Assembly (NCBI RefSeq): GCF_023667495.1
Contig: NZ_JAMOZL010000003.1
Span: forward strand, 372,001-436,000
Origin: Dyadobacter sp. MSC1_007
GTDB taxonomy: Bacteria > Bacteroidota > Bacteroidia > Cytophagales > Spirosomataceae
Direction of reading: 5' to 3'
DNA: 64,000 nucleotides
A program made the translations under genes and the position numbers. Positions 63,919 to 64,000 of the stretch are shown piece by piece. Position 1 is the first letter of the stretch; every line of letters starts with the position of its first letter. The notes under the pieces were generated by a model that saw nothing but the letters and a program-made list of their open reading frames with translations, was not told the DNA's origin and ran no database searches.

Positions 63919-64000
63919 ATGATCGATAAAATAAGGAACCACGTGCAGTATGAGCAGATTATGAAACTGATAGAGCATTACATTCAAAAGGCAACGGCCG
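63919..64000 (+). CDS. HigA-type antitoxin, N-terminus only (cut by window end)
   Basis: ATG at 63919, MIDKIRNHVQYEQIMKLIEH followed by YIQKATA and open to the window edge. Position directly behind higB and the KLIEHYIQKAT helix fit the antitoxin of this toxin subfamily. Confidence 0.78.
   Translation, partial: MIDKIRNHVQYEQIMKLIEHYIQKATA

Overview
The window looks like a chromosomal segment of a Bacteroidota bacterium of the order Cytophagales, most like Dyadobacter or a close Spirosomataceae relative (inference). The evidence is the gliding/type IX secretion genes sprA and gldF, SusC/SusD and other TonB-dependent outer-membrane proteins, a very large secreted glycosidase with a type IX C-terminal sorting domain, sulfatases, ruvA-sprA-gcvH gene order, and promoters of the Bacteroidota type (TTG/TTTG near -33 and TAnnTTTG near -7).

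Layout. 1-2.5 kb: a TonB-dependent receptor cut by the window start. 2.7-21 kb: mostly housekeeping genes (mdh, a YkvA protein, tatA, gatA, an MltD-like murein hydrolase, ruvA, sprA, gcvH, a dihydroorotase-like protein that has lost its metal ligands, two DUF4199 membrane proteins, gldF, and an ECF sigma/anti-sigma pair). 21-28 kb: an accessory islet with a FAD oxidoreductase, a strikingly AT-rich gene fusing an HsdR-type nuclease domain to a P-loop NTPase, an orphan MNT-type nucleotidyltransferase with an HTH partner, a Uma2 nuclease-fold protein and an orphan HigA. 28-40 kb: a run of nine minus-strand genes for sugar and amino-sugar use (three Gfo/Idh oxidoreductases, nagB, nagA, a sugar MFS transporter, a beta-propeller, a ceramidase-like hydrolase, and a Tat-exported DegT-type aminotransferase fold). 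40-52 kb: a LacI regulator divergent from susC-susD and two sulfatases, then a NarL/LuxR two-component system. 52-64 kb: small secreted proteins, a sterol-desaturase-type membrane enzyme, a DUF1016 nuclease, an AraC/GlxA regulator, a 1390-residue four-CBM6 glycosidase, and a HigBA toxin-antitoxin pair cut by the window end.

How the parts fit. The polysaccharide genes (susCD, sulfatases, CBM6 glycosidase, NagAB, Gfo/Idh) form a scavenging system for sulfated or amino-sugar-containing glycans. The glycosidase depends on the type IX machinery, part of which (sprA, possibly gldF) is in the same window. The LacI regulator, two-component system and AraC regulator are the likely local controls.

Most unusual signals. 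(1) Two leaders, upstream of the second sulfatase and of the sterol desaturase, share a near-identical promoter and start region followed by a long hairpin. The apical sequence is conserved (aattttcggtggttg) while the stems differ in sequence but keep pairing, which is what a structured RNA family would show. (2) A single-gene nuclease-NTPase defence candidate at 23.1-25.5 kb. (3) REP-like palindromes with covarying stems at 28.0 and 33.1 kb. (4) Remnants of a PIN toxin and of an antitoxin directly behind the two sulfatases. (5) A dihydroorotase homologue lacking the HxH motif. No tRNA, rRNA, CRISPR array, IS element or origin was seen.
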